From NCBI RefSeq assembly GCF_041381155.1, contig NC_091143.1, forward strand, positions 32,861,331 through 32,925,330: a stretch of 64,000 nucleotides of DNA. The letters run 5' to 3'. How positions within the stretch are numbered: the first letter of the stretch is position 1; every line of letters starts with the position of its first letter. The notes beneath the pieces are model-generated. The model was not told where the DNA came from. It ran no database searches and was given only the letters and a program-made list of their open reading frames with translations. This document shows, piece by piece, positions 1 through 12,174 of this stretch. The stretch comes from Argopecten irradians. Taxonomy: Eukaryota > Mollusca > Bivalvia > Pectinida > Pectinidae. Made by a program: the position numbers and the translations under genes.

Positions 1-229
1 AATATTTTTACAATATAAACAAAAAGCCTAAAAGTAAAATTTTTTGTGTAAAAATTGTCACACCATTCAGTTAACCTGAAGTTACATTTTGTCATAAAAC
101 CAGTATAGTATATATTAGATTACTTACCAAGTCCTACCCCAATTTTATAAATCAAACTCCGATGGCTTTTCTATGATCGTAAGGTGAGATAACTGAAGTT
201 TACCTAAGCCATTTTAATATGCCTACCCT
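1..229. other. Left-edge non-coding stretch
   Basis: AT-rich sequence left of the minisatellite, presumably GLMP intron 3. No exon of the expected next GLMP segment could be read on the minus strand. Confidence 0.4.
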
Positions 230-1813
230 GAAATTGTGAGTGAACCAATGGACTATGCTTACCTGAATTGTGAGTGAACCATTTACTATTCTTACCTGAA
301 TTGTGAGTGAACCATTTACTATGCACTACCTGAATTGTGAGTGAGTGAACCATTTACTATGCCTACCTGAATTGTGAGTGACCCATTTACTATGCTTACC
401 TGAATTATGAGTTAACCATTTACTATGCCTAACCTGAATTGTGAGTGTAACCATTTACTATGCCTACCTGAATTGTGAGTGAACCATTTACTATGCCTAC
501 CTGAATTGTGAGTGAACCATTTACTATGCCAACCTGAATTGTGAGTGAACCATTTACTATGCCTACCTGAATTGTGAGTGAACCATTTACTATGCCTACC
601 TGAAATTGTGAGTGAACCATTTACTATGCCTACCTGAAATTGTGAGTGAACCATTTACTATGCCTACCTGAATTGTGAGTGAACCATTTACTATGCCTAC
701 CTGAATTGTAAGTGAATCATTTACAATGCGCTACCTGAATAGTAAAATGAACCATTTACTATGCGTACCTGAATTGTGAGTGAACCTTTTATAATGCCTA
801 CCTGAGAACCATTTAATATGCCTACCCTGAATAGTAAATGAACCATTTACTATGCGTACCTGAATAATGAGTGAACCATTTATTATGCCTACCTGAATTG
901 TGAGTGAACCATTTACTATGCCTACCTGAATAGTAAATGAACCATTTACTATGCGTACCTGAATTGTGAGTGAACCATTTACTATGCCTACCTGAATTGA
1001 GTGAACCCGTTTACTATGCCTACCTGAATTGTGAGTGACCCCCATTTTATTATGCCTACCTGAATTGTGAGTGAACCATTTACTATTGCCTACCTGAATT
1101 GTGAGTGAACCATTTACTATGCCTACCTGAATTGTGAGTGAACCATTTACTATGCCTACCTGAATTGTGAGTGAACCATTTACTATGCCTACCTGAATTG
1201 TGAGTGAACCATTTACTATGCCTACCTGAATTGTGAGTGAACCATTTACTATGCCTACCTGAATTGTGAGTGAACCATTTACTATGCCTACCTGAATTGT
1301 GAGTGAACCATTTACTATGCCTACCTGAATTGTGAGTGAACCATTTACTATGCCTACCTGAATTGTGAGTGAACCATTTACTATGCCTACCTGAATTGTG
1401 AGTGAACCATTTACTATGCCTACCTGAATTGTGAGTGAACCATTTACTATGCCTACCTGAATTGTGAGTGAACCATTTACTATGCCTACCTGAATTGTGA
1501 GTGAACCATTTACTATGCCTACCTGAATTGTGAGTGAACCATTTTATGCCTACCTGAATTGTGAGTGAACCATTTACTATGCCTACCTGAATTGTGAGTG
1601 AACCATTTACTATGCCTACCTGAATTGTGAGTGAACCATTTACTATGCCTACCTGAATTGTGAGTTAACCATTTATTATGCCTACCTGAATTGTGAGTGA
1701 ACCATTTACTATGCCTACCTGAATTGTGAGTTAACCATTTATTATGCCTACCTGAATTGTGAGTTAACCATTTACTATGCCTACCTGAATTGTGAGTGAA
1801 CCATTTACTATAG
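230..1813. repeat. 33-bp minisatellite overlapping GLMP exon 3 donor
   Basis: About 48 head-to-tail copies of a 33-bp unit (plus strand begins TACCTGAATTGTGAGTGAAC). Units between 1091 and 1780 are almost identical, while those below about 1050 carry more substitutions and indels. On the minus strand each unit reads as the last ten codons of GLMP exon 3 (IVNGSLTIQ region) followed by CAG/GTAGGC, the exon's own 5' splice site. The unit at 1781-1813 is the authentic exon end. The second unit has a substitution that puts an in-frame TAA at 1766-1764, so reading through the first donor would end translation almost at once. Because 33 is a multiple of three, long open frames appear in the array. 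They are by-products of the repeat and not separate genes. Confidence 0.95.
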
Positions 1814-4178
1814 CTGTAGGTAGATCTGGATCTGTCTGCTGAACTTTTAACACAATAAGTTCATCTGATGAGGTGTCGAGTAAATTCTCCCACTCTGTTA
1901 CATCACTGTGGAAATCGTACACCGTCAGCTCTGGGCCGCGTGTGGGGAAGTGGGTCAGGTCAGCATCGTCTGAAGTGTCATTATACTGAAATAACTGTCA
2001 ACAAAGTGAACAGGTGGAAATCCATTTTAAAACAGAGCATGGAGAAATTTTCAACTCACAGTTATACCCCCCCCCCCCCCCGGTAATAATTCACATAAGC
2101 TGTTTCCTATTTAAACAAAATAACATAGTAAATAACCATGTATAACACATGTATGTGCTGTCATTTTTTTCCGATACAAACTTGTAAAATGAATTAGACT
2201 GAGACAATTTTTGCAAACAAAATTATTTCATTATCCAATGAAACTAAAAAATAGTGACATCAATGTTTATGATTTATTTTCAAGACTACTTGAAACTAAA
2301 ATAAAATTACACGTACGATTCCATTGCTTTATCAATGGATTATTTTTCCGAATTAATAAGCAACATTGATATCTATATTTCTATTCTGACGTCCCAATAA
2401 CGTCAGGTTTTTTCAACCATTCATGTATTCTTCCATAGTGGTATGAAAAAAATAATCCGTCAATCAGAAAGTCAGATTTTGTATGAAAACAAAGAAAATT
2501 TTTATAATCATACCCTTGTGAAGATGATTCCATAGGAATATAAAACTTTAGTGAGGTGATTGGTGGTGTAGACTGCTCCGGCAGTATCGTTTGACCTCAG
2601 TTTGGTCCAGTCAAAGGTCAGTTTGTCATTTTCTCTGTCCTGGAGAGTGTTGGTCCGGATCACTAGGGCAGAGGGTGTTCCTACAGAGGTAAAAACAAAG
2701 TGCAGTGTATCCTGCTCACCCCTCGCCTTTACATAGGCCAGTCCACCACCACAGTCCTCTGTACAGCCTGGGTTAAGGTAGGTGTTCAACTGTAACAGGA
2801 ATGATATACATTAACTTTTATAGATATCATAAGTATATCAACTCCAGATCTGTGGTAGACCAAATGACCACAGGGAAGCTTAATTAATGTTCCCAATCCT
2901 TTAAATCAAGGTCCAGATATATATATTTATACATGTATAGCCAATATGCTGATTCCGGGATACAAGGAACTCTTCTGGGTAGGAGGTAGAAAACGTTGAT
3001 CTGGACATGTGACCGCGAAAAATTTAGGGCACATTTTTCCGTCATGTCAGTGACACTTATAGGCAGAGAATACCAATGTCCGGGTAAAGGTCATAGTCGG
3101 TAATACTTGCTTGATAACGGAACTAAGATAAACTGTTATGTTTTGTGTTTCTTATTTGTTATTGATTTTTGTGAAAATGCACCAGGGTAAGTTATGAAAT
3201 ATTTGTGAGTGAGACGTCAGATACCGTTGATTTCCAACTGCTAGGCGACAGCTCCATTTGATGCCGTAATTTACACACATTTCATTATGAAGTGTCTAAA
3301 TTCTATTTTCGTGCATATTTAGATTAAATTTGATACAATATGTTCTGATAATTAATGTTAAATGTTCTATCGTGATAAGTAATTTTCCACCCGTGTTCAA
3401 TCATTACATATATTCCGCCATTTTGTTTCATTTTACCCTAAATTAAGTCACGCGGTGATGAAAGTCACATGACTAAACTGACTGAATGTTGTTCCGGAAT
3501 CGGCGTATTACAATGTCTGAGATCCAAAGTGTAAAAATGGCCACCGATGGATCCCCTCTAGCTCGATCCTACCGATTATGAACCCAATCAAATTTCTCTA
3601 CACTTCATTTTTAATCTAAATATTCATTTTGTGAAAATGTAAAGATATGAACATAAAGGCAAATTAGAATATAGATGCATTAAAGTATATTGGTTTTCAG
3701 TTTTTAGACTTAATTATTAAGTTAAAATTAGTATATATGTGTTGCTTAGGGCCTACTTAATAGTTTAGTACATCACATGACAGAATAGTTCATTCTCATA
3801 TTGGCTACATGGGTACTATTTACATTTTCAATAGTGCATATTACAGACACTGTTGTAGTGGCGTGAAATTAAACGCTTCGATCAAGAAGTCAATCTAATT
3901 AAAATAGACTTGTAATTCCGCTCCCACTACGATACAATACGTTATGCTTCAATATAAGTAATTCCGCTCCCACTGCGATACTCTGTTATACGTTACGCTT
4001 CAAAATAAGACGATTTTGAGTAGAACCTGTATATTCGTGTAAAACATCTGTATGACATAATTTAAGAGAATTATGATGGGCTTACCTGTCGTTTTGGGGT
4101 GTAACTATTAGTTAAAATAACAAATGAAATCAACACCAAAACAGAAAACACACGTCCAAGCGCTCTGGTGATCGCCAT
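1785..4178 (-). CDS. GLMP: GLMP homologue (glycosylated lysosomal membrane protein), 5' three exons
   Basis: Three phase-0 coding exons join cleanly: 4178-4086 (31 codons), 2789-2514 (92 codons) and 1994-1785 (70 codons). Exon 1 starts MAITRALGRV and continues with a hydrophobic stretch (FSVLVLISFVILT), a typical signal peptide, ending at a GTAAG donor. Exon 2 follows a CCTGTTACAG acceptor and contains DTLHFVFTSVGTPSALVI, which resembles the vertebrate GLMP core (DTLHYVWSS.G.P.VLL), and ends IIFTR. Exon 3 (acceptor GTTGACAG) continues LFQYNDTSDD, contains TVYDFHSDVTEWENLL, and ends TAIVNGSLTIQ, matching the family's ANGSLAFRVQ region. N-glycosylation sequons (NDT twice, NGS) fit a heavily glycosylated lumenal protein. 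In known animals GLMP is a lysosomal membrane protein that partners MFSD1. The exons for the lumenal C-terminal half and the membrane anchor must lie left of the window. The exon 3 donor CAG/GTAGGC lies inside the first unit of a minisatellite. The assignment comes from remembered family sequence, with no search run. Confidence 0.88.
1995..2513 (-). other. GLMP intron 2
   Basis: Intron between GLMP exons 2 and 3 (donor GTATGA, acceptor GTTGACAG). It holds a run of about 14 C on the plus strand near 2067-2080 and otherwise plain AT-rich sequence. Confidence 0.8.
2790..4085 (-). other. GLMP intron 1
   Basis: Intron with GTAAG donor and TTACAG acceptor. It contains a tandem duplication of about 50 bp near 3909-4010 (TAATTCCGCTCCCACT occurs twice, with related flanks). 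No further coding sequence seen. Confidence 0.75.
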
Positions 4179-4196
4179 CTTGAAAGCGGCTGTGTG

Positions 4197-4206
4197 GTCA
4201 CATGAT
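4197..4206 (-). promoter_or_regulatory. M-box/CLEAR-like E-box upstream of GLMP
   Basis: The strand of the gene reads TCATGTGACC about 20 bases before the GLMP start codon. TCATGTGA is the M-box bound by the MITF/TFEB/TFE3 family, which drives lysosomal genes. The position fits, but an 8-base match can occur by chance. A second E-box core, CAGCTG, lies near 4221. Confidence 0.35.
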
Positions 4207-4259
4207 TTTTAAGTCACAGTCAGCTGATCATTGCATCGCTATAAGACAAAGAGTTATCT

Positions 4260-5110
4260 CCCTTCGGCTGTTGATTCGATATATACTACATGAAAAATGG
4301 CCAAAACTCAAAGTAATTGTAACAGGAACAATTCAAGTGTTTTTATTTTCTATTATATCACATGAATAACATATAAAAAATCGACCTTTACCAGATAAGG
4401 GGATTTGGATTTTTAAGGTCAAATGCGAAAATCAATTAGGCCTAGCCTAAAATATATACATGCATGATCAACAAATGTTGCTGTAATTAAAGTACTTGCA
4501 AAATCAGTTTTGAAAAAAAAAAAATATAACAAATTTGAAATGAAATAAATCATTTTTGCAGGAAAAAAAAATTAGTATCGCTTTGAACCCCCCCAAAAAA
4601 CTTAAATTCCTTAGCAAAACATTGTGTTTATTATTTTTTTCGCCTTGCTGGCTGGTAGGTTTAAGAAAATCAAAATGACGCAAAACAGAAAAAAAAAACT
4701 ATGACCTTATAAACTTTTATGTTTTTTTAGTATTCAATTCCATTATTATGTCGACCAGAAATGCACATGTAGTCTGGAGGCTTAAGCTTGAAATCGTGCA
4801 CTTACAAGTATGAAATTGGTACACCATTCCTATGACATAATACAAAGTATTTGAGAACAGGACCCCAATATGATCTTGCTGCTGACGGCTATGACGGCCA
4901 TAGAAATATCAAAAGCTTAATATCTTGATAACTAATTGACGAAGAGATCTAATTTTTATCAGCCTATATTTTCAGGGTTACTGACTATAAATATAAACAT
5001 TAATAATTGGCAAAAGCCATCGGCCGTCTTTTTTTCTAAATGACCGACATAGAAATGTTTAAATTCTAATCTTCAGACTTATCGATATAGCATTCTAATT
5101 CTTGTTATAT
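4260..5110. other. Intergenic, no gene seen
   Basis: Low-complexity AT-rich DNA with several poly-A runs between the GLMP start and the inverted repeat. Nothing coding or structured was recognised. Confidence 0.5.
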
Positions 5111-5114
5111 ACCT

Positions 5115-5850
5115 ATATTTTCTTTGTGTTATATATATATATCTTCTAAAATTCAAAGTAGGTAAATATAAATTCAGAATTTAGAAGCCACATGGAATTT
5201 GCTTCTATTTTGGTAGTAAAACCTAGTAAAACAAGTCACGTGCTTATACCTCATTCATATCATTGGCCGAAATATAGAATATTATTGTGAGTAACTATTG
5301 ATCACGTGATTGTGTGTTTACTTCCTAATATAGTGATAGTTTGCTTGCCATTTTGTCGGAAAAAGTGATTTATTTAAAACATTTTAGACTCCAAAATGTT
5401 ATTAATATTGCATGGATACATTTTGAATTGCACATGATATATATTATTAACTACCGTTTTACTTTAACTAATGTTTTGAAATGTGTCATTAAACTGCCAT
5501 TTCCACTTTTTATTTATCAATTCAATCGGTCTAACCGTCTAATCTAGATCTACTAGGATCGGCTTCTCCCGGCTAAATTCGTAGAATTCTCAATTTATAT
5601 TTACATACATATGTCCTATTGGTTTCAAAATAGATAAATATAACACAAAGAAAAGAAAATTTCCGTCAACAGGACAAATAATATATACCTACTAAATAAC
5701 AGGTCAGAGAAATCACTATATTTGGAAGTAAACACACAATCACGTGACACTATAGCTACTTATAATTACCCATACAAAGTCGATTATTTCGGCCAATGAC
5801 ATGAATGAGGTATAAGCACGTGACTTGTTTACTACGTTTTTACCCTTGGT
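5115..5850. mobile_element. Large imperfect inverted repeat (foldback/MITE-like)
   Basis: Sequence around 5220-5345 (AAGTCACGTGCTTATACCTC, then CACGTGATTGTGTGTTTACT) reappears inverted at about 5705-5845. A second pair, about 5115-5190 (TTTCTTTGTGTTATAT and GTAAATATAAATT), reappears inverted at about 5595-5665. In the inverted copy the two blocks are in swapped order, so this is not a simple stem. It may be a rearranged or nested non-autonomous element. Arms are diverged and no target-site duplication was identified. Class not assigned. Confidence 0.55.
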
Positions 5851-6183
5851 TTTTACTAAAAAAAACCGTGTTTTATACCATAATGGGAAAAATCCCCCGC
5901 GGATCGTGGTTTCATTTCCAAAGTTGGGAAACAGATTGAATTTCATAAAAAGATGTTTGCATCTATTTTTTCGCCGAAGCGTTTGCTATATAACAGGAGT
6001 GTGTTTGACTGAGTTAGAGTATGACATGACGTCAAACGTTATAGCTTTCGCTTGTCTGTCTCCTGAGAGGAAGAACAAACAACTCCATTTAACAATTAAC
6101 TATTTATTACAAATACAACATGGAACATCTACAAAACAAAGCACATACTGTACAAATACTATGACCAGACCCCATTCTCATAT

Positions 6184-6385
6184 CTAATTGCCTAAGAAAT
6201 GCTTTGCTACAAAAATGTACCAATATTTACCTAATCAATCCACCAGTCTGCTGCCCATACAATCCCTACCCATCGGATTTATCCATAACCCCGGCCGAGA
6301 CTAGACAGCCCCAATCACGACAGTGCATGGAGCACAGCAATAGACACATGTACTTTTCTAATATATTAAAACATATTTGGTTTTT
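6184..6385. repeat. Left copy of ~190-bp duplicated segment
   Basis: Shares TTTGCTACA.AAATGTACCAATATTTACC, ATCAATCCACCAGTCTG, CACGACAGTGCATGGAGCAC and TTTTCTAATATATTAAAACA with 7872-8058 in the same orientation. Several small indels separate the copies. Each begins with a fragment of the 33-bp minisatellite unit (GCCTAAGAAATG). Confidence 0.85.
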
Positions 6386-6629
6386 TAGAAATGCCAACAA
6401 TCTTCATCATCCAATAACCTAATGAAATGCCCCCAAGGTTTATTGTAATATTAAAAATGAATAGTCCCCCATCTTAATGCTATAATAATTTTTTAAATAT
6501 GTCCCATTCTCAGATTCAGCCTTATTAATATTTAAGAACTAATTTTTTTTTCTCATAAATGAATGGCCTTTGCCGTAAGAAAAGTTTAACCATTTTTATG
6601 TTAATCCCTCTAATATCCTAAGAATCATT

Positions 6630-7890
6630 ACATAATATCCTAAGAAATGCTCCCATTCTCATATCTAATTGCCTAAGAAATGCCTCCCATTCTCATATCT
6701 AATTACCTAAGAAATGCTCCCATTCTCATATCTAATTACCTAAGAAATGCCCTCCATTCTCATATCTAATTACCTAAGAAATGCCCCCATTCTCATATCT
6801 AATTACCTAAGAAATGCTCCCATTCTCATATCTAATTACCTAAGAAATGCTCCCATTCTCATATCTAATTACTGTGCCTAAGAAATGCCCCCATTATTCT
6901 AATTTACTAAGAAATGACCCCCATTCTCATATCTAATTACCTAAGAAATGCCCCATTCTCATATCTAATTACCTAAGAAATGCCCCCATTCTCATATCTA
7001 ATTTACCTAAGAAATGCCCCCATTCTCATATCTAATTACCTAAGAAATGCCCCCATTCTCATATCTAATTTACCTAAGAAATGCTCCCATTCTCATATCT
7101 AATTACCTAAGAAATGCCCTCCCATTCTCATATCTAATTACCTAAGAAATGCCCCCATTCTCATATCTAATTACCTAAGAAATGCTCCCATTCTCATATC
7201 TAATTACCTAAGAAATGCTCCCATTCTCATATCTAATTACCTAAGAAATGCCCCCAATTCTCATATCTAATTACCTAAGAAATGCCCCCATTCTCATATC
7301 TAATTACCTAAGAAATGCCCCATTCTCATATCTAATTACCTAAGAAATGCCCCCATTCTCATATCTAATTACCTAAGAAATGCTCCCATTCTCATATCTA
7401 ATTGCCTAAGAAATGCTTCCATTCTCATATGTAATTGTATCTAAGAAATGCTCTCATTCTCATACTAATTGCCTAAGAAATGCTCCCATTTCTCATATCT
7501 AATTGCCTAAGAAATGCTCTCATTCTCATATCTAATTACCTAAGAAATGCCCCCATTCTCATTTCTTAAATTACCTAAGAAAATGCTCCCATTCTCATAT
7601 CTAATTGCCTAAGAAATGCTCCCATTCTCATATCTAATTGCCTAAGAAATGTTCCCATTCTCATATATCTTAATTGCCTCAGAAATGCTCCCATTCTCAT
7701 ATCTAATTACCTAAGAAATGCTCCCATTCTCATATCTAATTGCCTAAGAAATGCTCCCATTCCCATATCTAATTGCCTAAGAAATGTTCCCATTCTCACA
7801 TCTAATTGTCTAAGAAATGCTCCCATTCTCATATCTAATTGCCGAAGAAATGCTCCCATTCTCACATCTAATTGCCTAAGAAATGCTTTG
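6630..7890. repeat. 33-bp minisatellite
   Basis: About 37 tandem copies of a 33-bp unit beginning CCTAAGAAATGC(T/C)CCCATT and ending ATATCTAATT(A/G). Units vary at a few positions and by 1-3 base indels. It is a different sequence from the GLMP array although the unit length is the same. The short open frames inside it are repeat artefacts. Confidence 0.95.
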
Positions 7891-8058
7891 CTACAGAAAT
7901 GTACCAATATTTACCTAATCAATCCACCAGTCTGCCCAGTATACAATCCCTACCATGGATTTATCCAATACCCGAGACTAGACAGCCAATCACGACAGTG
8001 CATGGAGCACAGACACACGTACATGTACTTTTCTAATATATTAAAACATATTTGGTTC
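7872..8058. repeat. Right copy of ~190-bp duplicated segment
   Basis: Direct-orientation partner of 6184-6385, so the minisatellite plus about 250 bp of other sequence lies between two copies of the same segment. This suggests that array and flank expanded together, or that the array sits within a mobile unit. Confidence 0.85.
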
Positions 8059-8059
8059 A

Positions 8060-10670
8060 AAATCCTAATTTTGCGCCAATACCTTCATTTTCAAGGTTAT
8101 TGGATACAAAAAATGAAGTTAAATAGTAGCCTATAAGCCTTATTATATTATTTTTTTTTTCAAAAAGTTTTAATATTTTAAAATTTAATTGACGTAGAAT
8201 CCTACTTTTTTGTCAATGCTTTTATGATAGTTATTGAATGAAAATGCCTTCGGACACCTTCTTTTTCAATATGGCCACCATTTTATTAAATGGGTTGATC
8301 AATAAATAATTTTAAACAATTTCAATTATGAATAAAAATTATTTACTGATGGTTTTTATACTCCTCAACCCCGAACAAGGGTCAAAAGTATAGATTTGTG
8401 TCGTGTCATTCCGTCAGTCTGACCGTCCTTTCAGCACTCCATCTTTCATCCTTACGTACATGGTCTTGTCTACACTTGATCCCCAATACTATAAAGCATC
8501 AGTACTTACATTTATAATGTGATGTATGATTTCACCTTGGTAAGGTTGTTTGTGACGTACCAAAACCAAATCACTGTAACCTATTTTTGATCTCTAGTTA
8601 ATAAAAATAAAACTTGTTTGGGCTATTTTTCCGTTTTAATATGGCACTGGAATTCCATACCTGGTGCATGGGTTCGAGGGGTCAGTAGACCGCATACCAA
8701 AACACAATCAGTACAACATTACCAGGTGAGTTGTTGTCAAGCCCAACAACAAACCAATCAACTAATGGGTTAAAAATTGTTTGACAATGTTTAAATTTGT
8801 TCAAAACGGAGTGAGATAAATAGCCATTGATATAACCATAAGAGCCATTTTGAAAAAAAGAAAGGAATAGACTTGACACATTTTTAATGAATATATCACA
8901 TTAAAAACAAAACCATACAAAATATGCTATCTATTAGTTTTCAATATTTTGGAAAAAACGGTATCCGTTTCATGACAATGTAACAAATGATTTTTTTTCA
9001 ATAACAGTCAAAAAGCAAAATCACTGTGGCTTGATTTTGGTGTGTTTCGGCCAGGGGACAGAAACCTACTTCACAGGGGCGAGCGCTCCACAGTAGGCCA
9101 AAAGTGAGGCGGTGTCAAGGGAGACGTTAGGAAGAACAAAATAAGTAAGGAATAAGAGAAAAGATAATACAAAGGACAAAAGAGAGGTAATGTAAAAGCA
9201 GTTGTTAGGAAGAAGAAATTTAGTTAGAAACAAGAAAAATTTAGTCGCCTTTTATGGTCACCAATAAGGGGTAGTAGTAAGAAATCTAACACCTACCTGC
9301 GAAAGTAGTTCATGTGATTGCGATCGAGGTTAAATGAAAAAATTCCTTAAAAGGTTGCTAACAATAGTATTTTCATGAAAATAGAGACAGTGCTATAAAC
9401 ATTGAACAACCAATCTCTTCATTATCTGGCAAAATGAAGCTGCTAAAAAGCAATGGTCATTAAAGGATTTCGAAGGATCCATTTGTAGTCAGAATCTTAC
9501 AAACTCTTTGTTGGCATTAAGTTCACGACACCCAGGGTCATATCCAGAGATTCATCAACTTGAGCTGTTTATGATGAACCGATGATAACCTGAATATAAT
9601 TTTAAACATCAAAATGTTAGATTACTCGAGTAGTGTCTTACTTATTCTGCTGCTCAAACGAAAATTAAAAAAAAAAAATGTGCCCCCCTCCCCCTGCAAA
9701 TTATGAATAGTATTCATCCTTTCTCAAACGGTTTCCTAGTATTGAGAGTATCTTACTTTCATATCTAAAATATAATCTGTATAATGTTGGATAATTACAA
9801 TTCAATTTTAACTTATACTGGTAACATGGTTATCATACATTAGGCCTATATATGTTTTAATGTGGACAAATCCAAGATTCTCGAATGTTACAATTCCAAA
9901 TGTTTCAAAAAATAGTTGCATATAAATGATTGCTACATGTAATTATTACAATGCACTACAAATGGATTATATGCAATAGTATTTTGGCATAACTATAAGG
10001 AAGTCACGAAATAAATCAGCGGGGAATTATATACCCTGTGCCTATCCTTTAGAGACATTTTGGCGATCGGCGTGTATCTGTGAATTTGATCTTTAGGACT
10101 GTCTTTGATTTGATATAAAACAAATTCTCAATACAATGAAACTATAATTTGCGATGCAGGTAAAACGATTATTTCTCATAGATGTTGTGTGTAAACGTTA
10201 TCTGATAACGTTTTAACATAAAGATGATGTGGATACACAGGAATGTATCATATGTTTGTTTTAATACTGAAAAGTCCTCTTAAGTAATGGACGTTGACGA
10301 AGATTTTAGTTTTTGTAAAGCATTAAATATATATCTTACTCAAGGACTTGTTACTGGTTTGGGGTCGATTTATTTTATCCACTTATTTATAGTTTTATAA
10401 TGCACTGTTTTACCGGTTTGGAAAGCGTTAAGATCGATTATTATTGAGGTGTTTAATATTTTCCTAACCATGTATAATATTCCTTTTATATTTTGTTTAG
10501 TCTTCTGGTTAAAGTATAAAACAGTTACTATAGTTAAGATATATATATATATATACTTATGTTGATAATAAAAAGAATTGTTGAGTGAATGGTGTCAACT
10601 TGTCGTTTCGAAAATGTAAGTCATCTATCCCTAAAAGTCAGCTGATCATTAAGAGAAAGCTAAATATAAC
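8060..10670. other. Intergenic, one interspersed repeat fragment, no gene seen
   Basis: AT-rich sequence without a convincing coding frame. The part at about 9040-9145 (TTCGGCCAGGGGACA, GCGAGCGCTC, AAGGGAGACGTTAGGAAG) is related in the same order to 56880-57000 and is a fragment of an interspersed repeat. Confidence 0.5.
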
Positions 10671-10671
10671 A

Positions 10672-11304
10672 GATTTCAATTCCAGATTTCTTTATTGCTC
10701 ACATACACACTTATATGTGTAACAAGAAGTCATATAAACATTTTCATATGACGGAACACGTTCAATATAACATTAACATAATTATGAATATAACTGAACA
10801 ATATAATGAAATAAAATAGTTTTCTCTATTTGATATTCTTTAAGTATTTACTTGATATTTACCCAATTCACCATACATCATATAATTTGGTGTACTACAT
10901 ATGAAACTTGAAATACTTTAATAGAATCGCAAGGGAGTTTTTTTGTTTTTCTCAATAATAATAATATTCACAAAACTCTACACTTCAGCAGAATATAAAC
11001 GGATAGACTGTACAAAAGTGTCGAAAATCTTCAATTGTAAATAAACAGACAAAGAAATATTCCTTATCTATTTGCAAACAGAAAATAAAACTTTTCTCGC
11101 CTGATGCGCTAATTTGCTTTTTGATATAGCGAGGGTTCCATTACAGTTGAATAAAATGACCAAATATTTAAAATATTCCAGTATTTCTAATTCTTCATTG
11201 CAAAATAAAAAGTGCAAACGTGTTTGAAACTCTCGTTTCCCTATTCGAAAATGGAACCACCTTGATCTACAGATCCGACAAAGTATTTCGTATTCAGTTT
11301 TCAA
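10672..11304 (-). mobile_element. LINE relic, RT C-terminal part and 3' end
   Basis: The minus strand reads a reverse-transcriptase thumb-type segment: KTEYEILC, then EILEYFKYLVILFN.NGT and KLAHQARKVLFSVCK. In other frames it continues LQLKIFDTFVQSIRLYSAEV and STPNYMMYGELGKY, which are conserved in one group of molluscan non-LTR retrotransposons. It ends in an AATAAAG-containing tail with GAATTGAAATCT, like a LINE 3' end. It is 5'-truncated, carries in-frame stops, and appears to lack most of the C-terminal coding part. Dead copy. Confidence 0.7.
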
Positions 11305-11307
11305 AAA

Positions 11308-12172
11308 TCAATAGACACTCTCAGACCTTCAATTCAAAAGTACTATCTTATTGGAAATCGAATCGGTTATACATTACATGGCAGACTTAGGACCAATTGT
11401 AGTACTTTAAACAATGCCTTATTTTTGTCAAATTTAGTAAATTATCGTCACTGTCAATGCGGATACCAAATTGATGATGCATCTTACAAAGTAATTCTTC
11501 TTCCACTGTAATAACTGCAAGTATGTTCAACAACAAATAGATTTATATCGCGTTTTAAACAATTTCATACCTCTCGATTTGCAAGTATCTAATTATCAGA
11601 TGACGAAAATACACTCGTGTGCCAGAGCATCCAGAAATATATTATCGATACAAATAGATTTTTAAAATCGCAATCCAAATCTCTTTTCCCTCTCTTTATT
11701 AGTACACAAGATATACACTGTATATCGTAAAGATATTAATCTCCTATGCTGACGGTAAAAGAGAAACGTATATCGTGAAAGCCTGGTTAAATGGGAGAAC
11801 AACAACATGTGATAGACTTTTGAAACAGTAGAAAGCATCAAAAAGAGAACTGTTAAATATTCTGCTGTCAGCATCGGAGAATATTGTCATTAGTAATCAA
11901 ATCTTTTAAAACTGTAATCGAAACTCCTTCCCCCTTCTTTCACTCCTACCAATCTGTATATCTTATTGTACCTGTATTCTATCCCCCCCCCCCTTTCATT
12001 CTCCATCTACCTCTCTCTCTTCAAATTTTCCATATGTAAATATATTGTCATCTTGTTTGTGTATATTTTTGTATGTATTAAATTATATTGGGAGAGGGCT
12101 TAAAATAAGTTGGATAACGTGTGCCCAATCCCATTGTATATATTTGATACAAATAAAATGTTTAAATAAGGT
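11308..12172 (+). mobile_element. LINE relic, C-terminal RT tail and 3' UTR
   Basis: The plus strand reads YYLIGNRIGYTLHGRLRTNC, then LNNALFLSNLVNYRHCQCGY, the Cys/His-rich C-terminal region found after the RT domain of many CR1-like LINEs. Stops follow. The 3' UTR contains a pyrimidine-rich stretch and ends with ACAAATAAAATGTTTAAATA. It lies head-to-head with the minus-strand relic at its left, with a few bases between them. Both have their own 3' ends, so they are two insertions. Confidence 0.65.
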
Positions 12173-12174
12173 CT

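Noticed and set aside
412-1045. Long open frames with repeated WFTHNSG or VGIVNGSLTIQ text
   Set aside because: Products of a 33-bp (11-codon) repeat. Only the unit at 1781-1813 is joined to a real exon.
10672-12172. Single LINE with a twin-priming inversion
   Set aside because: Both halves have their own, different 3' tails, so two insertions fit better.
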